Assembly (NCBI GenBank): GCA_008933735.1
Contig: WBUL01000003.1
Span: forward strand, 248,001 to 312,000
Length of the DNA: 64,000 nucleotides
Reading direction: 5' to 3'
Source: Anaerolineae bacterium
GTDB taxonomy: Bacteria; Chloroflexota; Anaerolineae; Aggregatilineales; J027
The position numbers and the translations under genes are program-made. Numbering within the stretch: position 1 is the first letter of the stretch; each line of letters opens with the position of its first letter. The notes beneath the pieces were generated by a model. It saw nothing but the letters and a program-made list of their open reading frames with translations, did no database searches and was not told the DNA's origin. Positions 19,171 to 27,548 of the stretch are shown here, piece by piece.

Positions 19171-20321
19171 TTTTTCTCCGGTAAAAGTGCTTGAAAGACA
19201 CGATTACTAATTAACCGCGCCCGCGAGGTAAGGGTAAGGATATTGTCTCTTTCCTCAATCAACCCCTGGGTTTTAAAGTTTTGGATGACTGCTCCGTAGT
19301 GCGACTCCAGACTTTCGCCAAATCGCTCCTCGAAATAGGCACGCGACAGCCCCTCTTTAAGCAGTCGCAGCCGCAGCATGGCGGTTTCAAAGATTTCCTC
19401 ATTGCGGTCAATCTTGACAATGGACTGGTTCGCTGCGGTGCGCGGGTATTCCATCACAGCGGTTTGCCTGCTCAGACGCTCGATGTACTTCTCAGGCCGC
19501 ATCACATTGACCGTCCGATGCCCCCCAGCGTACCCATGGGCACCTGCGCCTATACCCAGATATGGCAGATTGTACCAGTATTGCAGGTTGTGCAAACTGG
19601 GTTTCCCCCAACTGCTGATCTCATATTGTTCAAATCCGGCTTTACCTAGAATCTCGGTAGCGGAATCATACATGTCGGCGGTCAGGTCATCATCCGGCGC
19701 GGGCAGTGCACCATATTTTATCTGGCGGGCAATCTCTGTGCCGGACTCCACCTGCAAAGCATAGAGCGAAAAATGGGTAGGTTGCAGGCTGAGGGCGTGT
19801 TCAAGGGTTTGCTGCCACAGGATCAGTGTCTGATGCGGAATACCGTAGATTAAATCCAGACTGATATTGTCGAATCCGGCCTGCCGCGCCATGCGGATGC
19901 TGTTGGCGGTCTCATGATTCTGATGGTCACGCCCAAAAAGAGACAGCTCCGAATCGTGTGCCGACTGCATCCCCAGGCTCAAACGGTTGATGCCCAATTC
20001 GCGCAGTTCATCACAATAACGCTGCGTGACCGCCCCCGGATTCGCCTCAAGTGTAATTTCTGGACATTCTATTACGTCAAAGGAGTTCTGTACGGCATCT
20101 AAAATTTGTTTCAACTGCTCGGCGCTGAGCAGGTTGGGGGTACCCCCTCCCAAATAAATGGTATGGACTTTTTCGCCGTGTGTCAGCCACCGAATTTCCT
20201 TTTGAATGGCGTCTACGTAGGCATCTTTCAGGTGGTCGAGATTCGTATAGATGTTAAAGGCGCAATAGGTACACCGCTCACGACAGAAAGGAATGTGAAA
20301 ATACAAGGACAAAAATTGCAT
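19167..20321 (-). CDS. hemW: HemW-like radical SAM heme chaperone
   Basis: Radical SAM protein of 384 residues resembling coproporphyrinogen III dehydrogenase but of the HemW class, which binds and transfers heme and not decarboxylates coproporphyrinogen. The cluster-binding motif is CRERCTYC with Cys13, Cys17 and Cys20, preceded by YFHIPF. YLGGGTPNLL and TLEANPG are further family motifs, and QYEISSWGKPSLHN is typical of HemW. Annotation pipelines often call it HemN; the missing N-terminal extension of HemN favours HemW. It is transcribed away from the kinase gene. Confidence 0.88.
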   Translation of the reverse strand: MQFLSLYFHIPFCRERCTYCAFNIYTNLDHLKDAYVDAIQKEIRWLTHGEKVHTIYLGGGTPNLLSAEQLKQILDAVQNSFDVIECPEITLEANPGAVTQRYCDELRELGINRLSLGMQSAHDSELSLFGRDHQNHETANSIRMARQAGFDNISLDLIYGIPHQTLILWQQTLEHALSLQPTHFSLYALQVESGTEIARQIKYGALPAPDDDLTADMYDSATEILGKAGFEQYEISSWGKPSLHNLQYWYNLPYLGIGAGAHGYAGGHRTVNVMRPEKYIERLSRQTAVMEYPRTAANQSIVKIDRNEEIFETAMLRLRLLKEGLSRAYFEERFGESLESHYGAVIQNFKTQGLIEERDNILTLTSRARLISNRVFQALLPEKK

Positions 20322-20344
20322 CTTAATGATCGCTCGCCTATAAT
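20316..20344 (+). promoter_or_regulatory. Promoter of the kinase/phosphatase signalling cluster
   Basis: TTGCAT (20316-20321) and a perfect TATAAT (20339-20344) are separated by 17 bases. The start codon lies about 90 bases downstream, leaving a leader in which I see no further structure. The -35 lies over the first codons of the divergent hemW gene. Confidence 0.65.
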
Positions 20345-20438
20345 GATCTGAGAGGAAGTTTAAAAAATTCTGAACTTTCCAGTCAAGGTAGCACGCCCCA
20401 ATGATTCATCTGCAATTTTTTGTATCTGTCGAGGTATT

Positions 20439-22340
20439 ATGGTAGACACAAGGCGGTTTGCACGGGAAGCCGACAAGAGTTTGTTAGGAGTAAACAAGGC
20501 TCTTCAGGCAAATTCGATTCTACAGAATCGGTATCGGATTGAAGGCGTTCTCGGTGTGGGAGGCATGGGGTCTGTTTATCAGGCTCGTGATTTACAATTC
20601 CCTGATGCGAAACGCTACGTAGCAGTCAAGGAGATGCTGCACCATACGAATGACCCGCAACTGCGGGAGATGGCGCTGCGAAACTTCGAACGCGAAGCGA
20701 ATATCCTGGCTGGTTTGAACCATCCTGCTATTCCTGCCATCCACGACTATTTTTCCACCAACGAGCGTGCTTACCTGGTGATGGAATACATCAACGGGAG
20801 TGACCTTGATACGGTTATCAATCGTCACGAAGGCTTTTTGCCGGTGACCCAGGTACTGCAATGGGCAATCGAATTATGTGATGTCCTGGCTTATCTCCAT
20901 AACAGCGAACCACCCATTATCTTCCGTGATATTAAACCGTCTAACGTCATGATCGATGTACACGGGCGGCTGCGTCTCATCGACTTCGGAATCGCCAAAC
21001 ATTTCGAGCCAGAAACCAAAGGTACCATGATTGGGACCGAAGGATATGCCGCGCCGGAAAGCTATCGGGGGCTGGCTTCACCCTCCAGCGATATTTTTGG
21101 GGTAGGGGCGACCCTGCACCATGTATTCACCCGGCATGACCCGCGCCTTGAACCGCCTTTTACCTTTGCCGAACGTCCTATTCGTGATGTGAACCCGGAG
21201 GTGCCGCCTGTAGTGGAAGCCATTGTGATGAAATCGCTGGCTTTCTCGCCGGAAGAACGCTACCCCACCGCGGACGCGATGAAAGAAGCCCTCAATACCG
21301 TCCTGACCAGTGGTCGGGCCAACATCCTGACCATTGCCGCAGCGGATGAGGACTGGGGCACCCTGGAGGGGACATCCGGCATCGAGCCGCGCTGGAAGGT
21401 CAAGGTAGAAGATGAGATCCGTTCTACCCCGGTAGTGCTCGAAGGCCTGGTCTTCACCACCGCCTATGACAACAACCTGTACGCAGTGGACATCGAAAAA
21501 GGCGAGATCAAATGGAAGTTTGCGACGGATGACTCGCTGGCGTCCTCCCCTGCCATATATGAACAGGAAAGCATGGTCATTTTCGGTTCAAAGGACTACA
21601 ACCTCTATGCCGTCGATGCCCGCACAGGCCGCAAGAAGTGGTCATTCCAGACGATGGGGCCGATTTACTCCTCGCCAACCGTTAAACACGGGCATGTGTT
21701 TTTCGGCAGCGACGATGGGATGCTGTATGCGCTGCGGGCTTCTACGGGTCGGCCTGCCTGGAAATATCCCATTCAAGACCCCATTCGCTGCCGTCCGGCC
21801 GTGACGGACGAGCGCGTGATCTTCGGAACCAAAAGCGGGGAACTCTACTGCCTGGATTTAAGTGGACAGATGAAATGGCGCTTCAAGGCACGCCGCGAAA
21901 TCATTTCCTCGCCGCTGGTTGTGGAGGGGTTGGTCTTTTTTGGTTCGATGGACGGGCAGGTTTACGCTGTTGATATGGAATCCAGTTGGGCGGCCTGGAA
22001 ATTCCAGACCAACAAACCGGTGGTCTCGTCACCCAGTTACGGAGACGAGCGCATTTATATTGGGTCCGTCAGTGGTATAATGTACGCGTTGGATTTCAGC
22101 ACAGGCAAAGAGCGCTGGGCATTTGATACAAAAAATCAGATCACATCATCGTCGGTGTTTTTCAACGGCAACCTGTATTTTGGTGCCAATGACCGCAAAC
22201 TTTACTGCCTGGATGCCAAAAGAGGCAAAGAGCGCTGGTCATATGAAACAGGCAATATCGTTCCGGGTTCTCCATATGTTGCAGATGGCATTGTCTATAT
22301 TGGGTCCGCCGACCAACATCTGTATGCGTTTAAGGCCTAA
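20439..22340 (+). CDS. Soluble Ser/Thr protein kinase with C-terminal PQQ-type beta-propeller
   Basis: Hanks-type kinase of 633 residues. The kinase domain (about 32-290) is complete: glycine loop GVGGMGSV (39-46), ATP lysine Lys64 in VAVKE, catalytic loop FRDIKPSNV with Asp164 (Phe replaces the usual His of HRD), DFG Asp182 and APE at 205-207. Residues about 318-633 are repeated units such as YAVDARTGRKKWSFQT and YALDFSTGKERWAFDT, i.e. roughly seven PQQ-like propeller blades. No membrane segment separates the two domains, so unlike many bacterial STPKs it is probably cytosolic, with the propeller sensing a ligand or protein partner. It starts a co-directional cluster that includes its likely phosphatase and an FHA phosphothreonine reader. 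Confidence 0.92.
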   Translation: MVDTRRFAREADKSLLGVNKALQANSILQNRYRIEGVLGVGGMGSVYQARDLQFPDAKRYVAVKEMLHHTNDPQLREMALRNFEREANILAGLNHPAIPAIHDYFSTNERAYLVMEYINGSDLDTVINRHEGFLPVTQVLQWAIELCDVLAYLHNSEPPIIFRDIKPSNVMIDVHGRLRLIDFGIAKHFEPETKGTMIGTEGYAAPESYRGLASPSSDIFGVGATLHHVFTRHDPRLEPPFTFAERPIRDVNPEVPPVVEAIVMKSLAFSPEERYPTADAMKEALNTVLTSGRANILTIAAADEDWGTLEGTSGIEPRWKVKVEDEIRSTPVVLEGLVFTTAYDNNLYAVDIEKGEIKWKFATDDSLASSPAIYEQESMVIFGSKDYNLYAVDARTGRKKWSFQTMGPIYSSPTVKHGHVFFGSDDGMLYALRASTGRPAWKYPIQDPIRCRPAVTDERVIFGTKSGELYCLDLSGQMKWRFKARREIISSPLVVEGLVFFGSMDGQVYAVDMESSWAAWKFQTNKPVVSSPSYGDERIYIGSVSGIMYALDFSTGKERWAFDTKNQITSSSVFFNGNLYFGANDRKLYCLDAKRGKERWSYETGNIVPGSPYVADGIVYIGSADQHLYAFKA

Positions 22341-22355
22341 GCAAGAGAGATAAAC

Positions 22356-23381
22356 ATGAACATCCTGCGACGTATCTTTGGAGTAGAAGCCCCGCCGCCT
22401 GCGGAGGTAACCGCGCCACCCGCTGAAACGGCTGAAACAAAACCGTTGGATCCACTCGAAGGCCCCACCGCGCCGTTACTCCATGACCGGGTGAGTGAAG
22501 AGTCGATCAAAACGGTGGAGGTCGAGCCAGTCCTTGCTTCCACCAACATCCTGGATGGGCACACCCGGAAGCTGCCGGAGTTAGATGAAGCCGTAACCGG
22601 ACGGAATGGCCGCCGTATTACCTACGGCATCAAGACCGATGTCGGGCAGGTGCGCCAGAACAATCAGGACGCGGTTTTGTCGTTCCTGGCAACTTTTGAC
22701 AGCGCCGAACGGCAGCCAGAGTTTGGGTTATTTGTCGTTGCCGACGGCATGGGGGGACATCATGACGGCGAAAAGGCATCGTCACTGGCAGCACGTGTGG
22801 TCGCACGCCATACATCATCCGAAATCTACCTGCCGATGCTCAAGAACGAAGAGTCAGACGCCGATCGTCCCACGATTGCCGAAGTGCTGCGGCAGGCGAT
22901 CCAGAAAGCGAATGAAGAAGTTTCCGTTACCGTTCCTGAAGGGGGAACAACCGTTACCGCTGTCGCCATTATTGGTGACCTGGCTTATATTGCCCATGTT
23001 GGCGACAGTCGGGCTTATATTATCACGCAGGATTCTATTGAGCAGGTGACACGTGACCATTCGCTGGTACAGCGTCTCATTGAACTTGACCAGTTAACCC
23101 CGGCTGAGGCGGCTGACCATCCTCAGCGTAATGTGCTTTACCGGGCAATTGGGCAAAATGAGCATGTCGATGTGGACGCCATAACACGGCGGCTGACTGC
23201 CAACTCGCGTCTTCTCCTGTGTTCAGATGGGCTCTGGAATCTCATTCCTGAAGAAGAAATTCGTAATACGGTCATTGGTTCGCCGTCGCCCCAGCAAGCG
23301 TGTGAAACACTCGTAAAACTCGCCAATGCAAGAGGCGGCCCGGACAATATTTCAGTTATTCTCATCAAAATACCAGAATAA
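22356..23381 (+). CDS. PP2C-type Ser/Thr protein phosphatase
   Basis: Metal-dependent phosphatase of 341 residues, expected to reverse the upstream kinase. After a proline/glutamate-rich tail of about 80 residues, the PP2C motifs appear in order: TDVGQVRQNNQDAV, VVADGMGGHHDGEKAS, GTTVTAVAIIGDLAYIAHVGDSRAY, TRDHSLVQRLI, LLLCSDGLWNLI and GGPDNISVILIK. All metal-binding aspartates are present. The N-terminal tail is unlike other PP2C proteins and may be a docking region. It is 15 bases downstream of the kinase gene. Confidence 0.92.
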   Translation: MNILRRIFGVEAPPPAEVTAPPAETAETKPLDPLEGPTAPLLHDRVSEESIKTVEVEPVLASTNILDGHTRKLPELDEAVTGRNGRRITYGIKTDVGQVRQNNQDAVLSFLATFDSAERQPEFGLFVVADGMGGHHDGEKASSLAARVVARHTSSEIYLPMLKNEESDADRPTIAEVLRQAIQKANEEVSVTVPEGGTTVTAVAIIGDLAYIAHVGDSRAYIITQDSIEQVTRDHSLVQRLIELDQLTPAEAADHPQRNVLYRAIGQNEHVDVDAITRRLTANSRLLLCSDGLWNLIPEEEIRNTVIGSPSPQQACETLVKLANARGGPDNISVILIKIPE

Positions 23382-23389
23382 ATACGAAC

Positions 23390-24868
23390 ATGGACGCTTC
23401 ACAGGACTTATACGCCATACTTGGCACCAAAGCAGACGCTTCGCAGGATGATATTCGGGCAGCTTACCGCACGCTGGCACGGCGCTTACATCCCGACGCT
23501 AATCCCAATCCAGGCGCAGCCATTCAGTTCCGGGAAATTGCCGAAGCTCATGAAACCCTGGGCAGCCCCGAAAACCGCCGCAAGTATGATAATTTACGGA
23601 AACGTCTGGCCGCTGAACCGAACTATTTTGTGACGGAAGTAACGTCCAGCAAACGGGTGCTTCCAATTCTTGGCGAACCCCAGGTGGTTTACGTTTTACT
23701 TCAACTCACCGCCCACAAGGATTTTCAGGGACAGCAAAAGCGGGTTGCGCCGTTGAACCTGGCCCTGGTGCTGGATCGCAGTACCTCGATGAAAGAGGGC
23801 GGGCGGTTGGATCGCGTCAAAGTGGCAGCGCATCAGATTATTGACCAGCTTGGCCCAGCGGATTTTCTCAGTCTGGTGTCTTTCAGCGACCGTGCCGAGG
23901 CGCTGATCAAGGCAGAGCACGTGACAGAACCGACCGCGTTAAAGGCGCTGGTTAATCTGATGACTCCTGGCGGCGGCACTGAAATCTTCCAGGGGTTGGA
24001 GCAGGGCTTCGAACTGGTTGAAAAAAATCTGAAACCCGATTATGTGAATCACATCATCTTGTTGACAGATGGGCAAACCTTCGATTCAGAACTCCTGAGC
24101 CTGGATCTGGCAGATCGCGCCGCCAAAATCGGCATCGGCATTAGCGCGATGGGCATCGGTGACGAGTGGAACGATGCGTTTCTGGATTCACTGGCTTCTA
24201 AGACGGGGGGAACCTGCGCTTATATTAATTCCCCTGGGGCAGTGGTCAAATTCCTGAATGAACGGGTTCGCAGCCTGGGCGCTTCTTTTGCCGAGCGCAT
24301 CACCGTTTCGATTGCTCCTGATCCGGATGTGTCTGTGGAGTCAGCGTTTAAACTTATTCCGGCTCCCCAGCCTATCCCAAGTGACGAGCAGCCGTTGCAT
24401 CTGGGAGCTCTGGAGGCTTCGCGCTCGATCACGCTTCTGCTGCAATTGCAAATGAGCAAGGATCTGAAAGAGGGCCCCCGCAGTCTGATCCGGTTGTGTG
24501 TTACTGGTGATATTCTTTATCCTAAACGCCCTGGTTACCAGGTGGTGGTGGATTTACCCATCCAGGCGGCTCAACATCCTGAGCCCGAAGAACCGCCGCG
24601 TGCACTGCTGGACGCGCTGGGCAAATTGACCCTCTACCGTCTTCAGCAGAAGGCGGAAGAAGCCATTAAAGTTGGGAACTATGCGGAAGCAACCCGTCAA
24701 CTCGAAAATTTTGCGACCCGCGCCCTGGCTGTTGGGCATGAAGACCTGGCGCGTACTGCCATGCTGGAAGCCAACCGCGTCCAGACCACTAAAATGCTGT
24801 CCGAAGAAGGGCGTAAGACAATGAAATTTTCAACCCGTATGCTGCTGCTCCCGGAGGGTGAGGGGTAA
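23390..24868 (+). CDS. J-domain/von Willebrand factor A fusion protein
   Basis: A 492-residue protein with a rare domain order. Residues 5-70 are a DnaJ J-domain (LYAILGTKADASQDDIRAAY, then the HPD motif at 34-36, ending KYDNLRKRL), which would recruit and stimulate a DnaK-type Hsp70. Residues about 120-300 are a VWA domain with an intact metal site: Asp129, Ser131 and Ser133 in LDRSTSM, Thr198 in PGGGTEIF and Asp228 in LLTDGQ. A beta-rich segment and a helical C-terminus (FATRALAVGHEDLARTAMLEA) follow; the helices resemble the tail of InterPro-type stand-alone VWA proteins. It begins 8 bases after the phosphatase gene. Its role is unknown; an Hsp70-linked adaptor of the signalling cluster is my inference. 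Confidence 0.88.
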   Translation: MDASQDLYAILGTKADASQDDIRAAYRTLARRLHPDANPNPGAAIQFREIAEAHETLGSPENRRKYDNLRKRLAAEPNYFVTEVTSSKRVLPILGEPQVVYVLLQLTAHKDFQGQQKRVAPLNLALVLDRSTSMKEGGRLDRVKVAAHQIIDQLGPADFLSLVSFSDRAEALIKAEHVTEPTALKALVNLMTPGGGTEIFQGLEQGFELVEKNLKPDYVNHIILLTDGQTFDSELLSLDLADRAAKIGIGISAMGIGDEWNDAFLDSLASKTGGTCAYINSPGAVVKFLNERVRSLGASFAERITVSIAPDPDVSVESAFKLIPAPQPIPSDEQPLHLGALEASRSITLLLQLQMSKDLKEGPRSLIRLCVTGDILYPKRPGYQVVVDLPIQAAQHPEPEEPPRALLDALGKLTLYRLQQKAEEAIKVGNYAEATRQLENFATRALAVGHEDLARTAMLEANRVQTTKMLSEEGRKTMKFSTRMLLLPEGEG

Positions 24869-24871
24869 TTT

Positions 24872-25405
24872 ATGAAAGTATGTCCGGCTTGCCAGTTTCA
24901 TAACCGGGAAGGGTTGTATTTTTGCGATGATTGTGGCTCCCCCTTGTTTGGGGATCAGGAGGAAGTCACCATTACCGTACCATTTACCCAGAAGCTGAAT
25001 AATAATTCGGCACCACCAGCGGTTATCCAGGAAATCAAAAACGTTACGCCTGTCGGTACGACCGTATTAAAGTCCACAACGGTGCTGGTAGTGAAATTTA
25101 AGCAGGCGGGCCAGGAAGTCCGTCTGGAACCACAAACTGAAATTGTATTTGGGCGGTCTGATAGTACCAGCCAAACCTATCCTGATCTGGATTTGACACC
25201 CTATGGCGCATTAGACTGCGGGGTTTCTCGCACCCATGCCGCCATCCGTCGCAAGGACAACTCGCTCATGCTGGTGGACTTAAACAGTACCAACGGAACT
25301 TTCATCAATGGGCAGCAGATTCCCCCCGAACAACCGCATATTATCCGGGATGGGGATGAAATTCAATTTGGCAAACTCGTAGCGAATATTTACTTCAAGT
25401 CATAA
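24872..25405 (+). CDS. Zinc-ribbon/FHA-domain protein
   Basis: A 177-residue phosphopeptide reader. The N-terminus is a four-cysteine zinc ribbon (Cys4, Cys7, Cys18, Cys21 in CPAC and CDDCG). Residues about 75-177 form an FHA domain with the phosphothreonine-binding signature: FGRSD, GVSRTHAAIRR, VDLNSTNGTFING. The FHA domain likely recognises a threonine phosphorylated by the cluster kinase, on itself or on a neighbour. Between the two lies a linker rich in threonine and valine (about 30-70) that could be such a target. It starts 3 bases after the VWA gene. Confidence 0.9.
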   Translation: MKVCPACQFHNREGLYFCDDCGSPLFGDQEEVTITVPFTQKLNNNSAPPAVIQEIKNVTPVGTTVLKSTTVLVVKFKQAGQEVRLEPQTEIVFGRSDSTSQTYPDLDLTPYGALDCGVSRTHAAIRRKDNSLMLVDLNSTNGTFINGQQIPPEQPHIIRDGDEIQFGKLVANIYFKS

Positions 25406-25420
25406 ATAGGAGAAAAATTC

Positions 25421-25660
25421 GTGCTAACAGTCTACGTCCATATCGATGGGCTTGAAACCACACTCATGGAAATCGAGGAAATGCCCAAGCCTACCGACAC
25501 GATCATTATCGGGCGTAACCCGCGCCGCCGGGACGGGAAAGATGCACCCTACATGCTGCCCGAAGCCAATATGGTCATTTTCCCAGTCCATCGCCTCATG
25601 TTCATCGAGGTTATGCCGACGGGGCAAGAAGAAGAGATTGCGACCTTCATTCGTGAGTAA
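25421..25660 (+). CDS. Small protein of unknown function in the signalling cluster
   Basis: A 79-residue soluble protein starting at a GTG with AGGAG (25408-25412) 8 bases upstream. It opens with beta-strand-like sequence LTVYVHIDGLETTLMEIEEM and contains TIIIGRNPRRRDGKD and EANMVIFPVHRLMFIEVM. No family recognised. The fragment IIGRNPRRRDGK recalls the first strand and arginine of FHA domains, but the SxxH and NG motifs are missing, so I do not call it one. The strong ribosome-binding site and its exact fit between two genes make it a real gene. Confidence 0.7.
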   Translation: MLTVYVHIDGLETTLMEIEEMPKPTDTIIIGRNPRRRDGKDAPYMLPEANMVIFPVHRLMFIEVMPTGQEEEIATFIRE

Positions 25661-25672
25661 GGAGCGCAGACA

Positions 25673-26425
25673 ATGACAGTGCAGCTTCCACGGACGGCAC
25701 CCAAAGAGGCCAAACGGATTCTGGTTGTCGACGATGAGCCGCGCATGATAGGGTTCATTCGTATGAATCTGGAATTGGAGAATTTCCAGGTCATTGAAGC
25801 CCATAACGGACTGGAAGCGCTGGAAATGATCCGCACACAGATTCCTGATCTTGTGCTGCTGGATATTATGATGCCCAAACTGGATGGGTACGAAACCTTA
25901 CGAATGCTGCGAGAGTTTTCCACCATCCCCGTCATCATGCTGACCGCAAAAGGGGAAGAGGAGGATATCGTACACGGTCTGGAACTGGGTGCGGATGATT
26001 ACATCCCTAAACCTTTCAGCCCGCGTGAACTGACCAGCCGTGTGCGAGCCGTGCTGCGACGGGCAGAAATGCCAACTGCCACTACAGAAAAGGCTGTTTT
26101 GCGGATTGATGATCGCCTGAGCGTGGATTTCAACCGTCGTGAAGTAATTGTCAATGGGGAGCGCATTAAACTTCGCCCCACAGAATACCGTCTGCTGTTT
26201 CATCTGATTGAAAATGCAGGCTGGACCGTGCCTCATGAGCAAATTCTGGCAAAGGTATGGGGATACGAATATCGGGACGAGGCCCATTACGTTCGTCTCT
26301 ACGTGAACTATCTAAGGGAAAAGATAGAGGAAGACCCCGCCAATCCCAAGTATGTTCTGACTGAACGCGGCGTGGGGTATCGTTTCGTGGATTTCCGACG
26401 GCAGGAACAGGCTGGGGAAGGATAA
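25673..26425 (+). CDS. OmpR/PhoB-family response regulator (orphan)
   Basis: A 250-residue two-domain transcription factor. The receiver domain has the acidic pair in VVDDEPR, phospho-acceptor Asp64 in LVLLDIMMP, Thr in [10 protein letters not shown] and Lys in YIPKPFS. The C-terminal winged helix is complete ([17 protein letters not shown], then [34 protein letters not shown]). No histidine kinase gene is adjacent, so it could be phosphorylated by a remote kinase or on Ser/Thr by the cluster STPK. It lies 12 bases after the small unknown gene and 6 bases before the GTPase gene. Confidence 0.92.
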   Translation: MTVQLPRTAPKEAKRILVVDDEPRMIGFIRMNLELENFQVIEAHNGLEALEMIRTQIPDLVLLDIMMPKLDGYETLRMLREFSTIPVIMLTAKGEEEDIVHGLELGADDYIPKPFSPRELTSRVRAVLRRAEMPTATTEKAVLRIDDRLSVDFNRREVIVNGERIKLRPTEYRLLFHLIENAGWTVPHEQILAKVWGYEYRDEAHYVRLYVNYLREKIEEDPANPKYVLTERGVGYRFVDFRRQEQAGEG

Positions 26426-26431
26426 GCAGGC

Positions 26432-26959
26432 ATGGCAAACTTATACAAAATCATTGTGACCGGGCCATTTAGCTGCGGCAAGACAACGTTTGTCAGCACG
26501 ATCTCAGAAATTCCGGTGGTCAGCACTGAACGGAAAATTACGACCGAAGATCGGGGCGTGAAGGCTGAGACGACCGTTGCCATGGACTATGGACGGGTAA
26601 CCCTGGATGGGCGCGTGCTGCACTTGAATGGCACGCCAGGGCAGGCCCGCTTTGATTTTATGTGGGAAATTCTGGCCCATGAAATGAATGGTTTTATTGT
26701 TCTGGTGGACAGCACCGATCCGCCGTCTTTTCCGGATGCCAGTGAGCTCATCAAGTTGTTCTCAAAAATGAAACAGGTTCCCTATCTGGTGGTGGCAAAT
26801 AAAGCTGACAAAAGCGGTGCGGTAAGTCTGGGGCAAATCCGGCGTGAGATGGAAATGGATGAGAATGTCACCGTCATGCCCTGCGACTCGACCAGCAAAT
26901 CCAGTGTGCGGCAGGTCTTACTGCAAGTGATCGAACTGATTGAGCGCAGCCGCCAATAA
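26432..26959 (+). CDS. Ras-like small GTPase (CvnD/MglA-type)
   Basis: A single-domain GTP-binding protein of 175 residues. The P-loop is GPFSCGKTT (11-19), the guanine-specificity motif is NKAD (123-126), and TTVAMDYGRVTL is the strand before switch II, typical of the bacterial conservon (CvnD) and related GTPases. In place of the standard DxxGQ the switch II reads LNGTPGQARF, i.e. the usual aspartate is Asn or Gly, as also occurs in CvnD-like proteins. Such GTPases normally pair with a Roadblock protein; none is next to it, but one is encoded at 45266-45637. It ends the signalling cluster and is followed by a terminator. Confidence 0.88.
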   Translation: MANLYKIIVTGPFSCGKTTFVSTISEIPVVSTERKITTEDRGVKAETTVAMDYGRVTLDGRVLHLNGTPGQARFDFMWEILAHEMNGFIVLVDSTDPPSFPDASELIKLFSKMKQVPYLVVANKADKSGAVSLGQIRREMEMDENVTVMPCDSTSKSSVRQVLLQVIELIERSRQ

Positions 26960-26981
26960 TAGATTGATAAAAAAATCTCTG

Positions 26982-27014
26982 AAAAGGCGCAGGGTCTCCC
27001 CATCGCGCCTTTTT
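26982..27014 (+). terminator. Rho-independent terminator of the signalling cluster
   Basis: AAAAGGCGC (26982-26990) pairs with GCGCCTTTT (27005-27013), giving a 9-bp stem that ends in a T5 run. The A-rich left arm also makes it usable from the other direction. Confidence 0.85.
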
Positions 27015-27081
27015 CATTTCGCAACTTCTCCCTCTTGTACCGCGTATACAACTATAGACAAACTCATAGGAGGGAAGAAAC

Positions 27082-27507
27082 ATGCCCAGTGCACCCCGTT
27101 TTGATCCGATGAAAGAACTCGCAAACCTACGCGACCAGGTCAACAAGGTTATTGGCGACACGATTGGCTCATCCGGTTTTTTACCAGTGGACATTTATGA
27201 AACCGAGGATTCCGTCGTTATTGTAACGGCGCCGCTGCTCGGCTTAAAAACCGAAACGCTGGATATTGCTATCACCGAAGGTCACCTCACGATTTCCGGC
27301 GAAACAGCCAACCCGCTTGAGGTAGACGACCGCCAGTACCTTCGTCGTGAACGTAAATTTGGGGCGTTTTCTCGCTCTGTTCCGGTTTCCAGTGTGGTGG
27401 ATCCGGAAAAAGCACGGGCAGAGTTCAAAAATCAGGTTCTGACGATCTACCTGCCCAAACTCGAAATCAGCGGCCCGAAAGTCATCAAGGTTAAACCGGT
27501 GGTTTAA
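27082..27507 (+). CDS. Hsp20/alpha-crystallin small heat-shock protein
   Basis: ATP-independent holdase chaperone of 141 residues. The alpha-crystallin domain (about 35-135) opens FLPVDIYETEDSVVIVTAPLLGL, has LTISGE and YLRRERKFGAFSRSVPVS, and closes with the family motif ARAEFKNQVLTIYLPK. AGGAGGG precedes the ATG. It has its own terminator on each side and so is an independent unit, though its position directly after a cluster that includes a J-domain protein is suggestive. I could not identify a CIRCE element or a clear promoter in the 67 bases upstream. Confidence 0.92.
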   Translation: MPSAPRFDPMKELANLRDQVNKVIGDTIGSSGFLPVDIYETEDSVVIVTAPLLGLKTETLDIAITEGHLTISGETANPLEVDDRQYLRRERKFGAFSRSVPVSSVVDPEKARAEFKNQVLTIYLPKLEISGPKVIKVKPVV

Positions 27508-27510
27508 TCT

Positions 27511-27548
27511 CCCCTTCTCTCATTGATGATGCCGGGAAGGGGGTTTTT
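27511..27548 (+). terminator. Rho-independent terminator after hsp20
   Basis: CCCCTTC (27511-27517) pairs with GAAGGGG (27536-27542) across an 18-base loop, followed by GTTTTT. It lies between the convergent hsp20 and SDR genes; its T-tail overlaps the end of the SDR gene. Confidence 0.7.
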
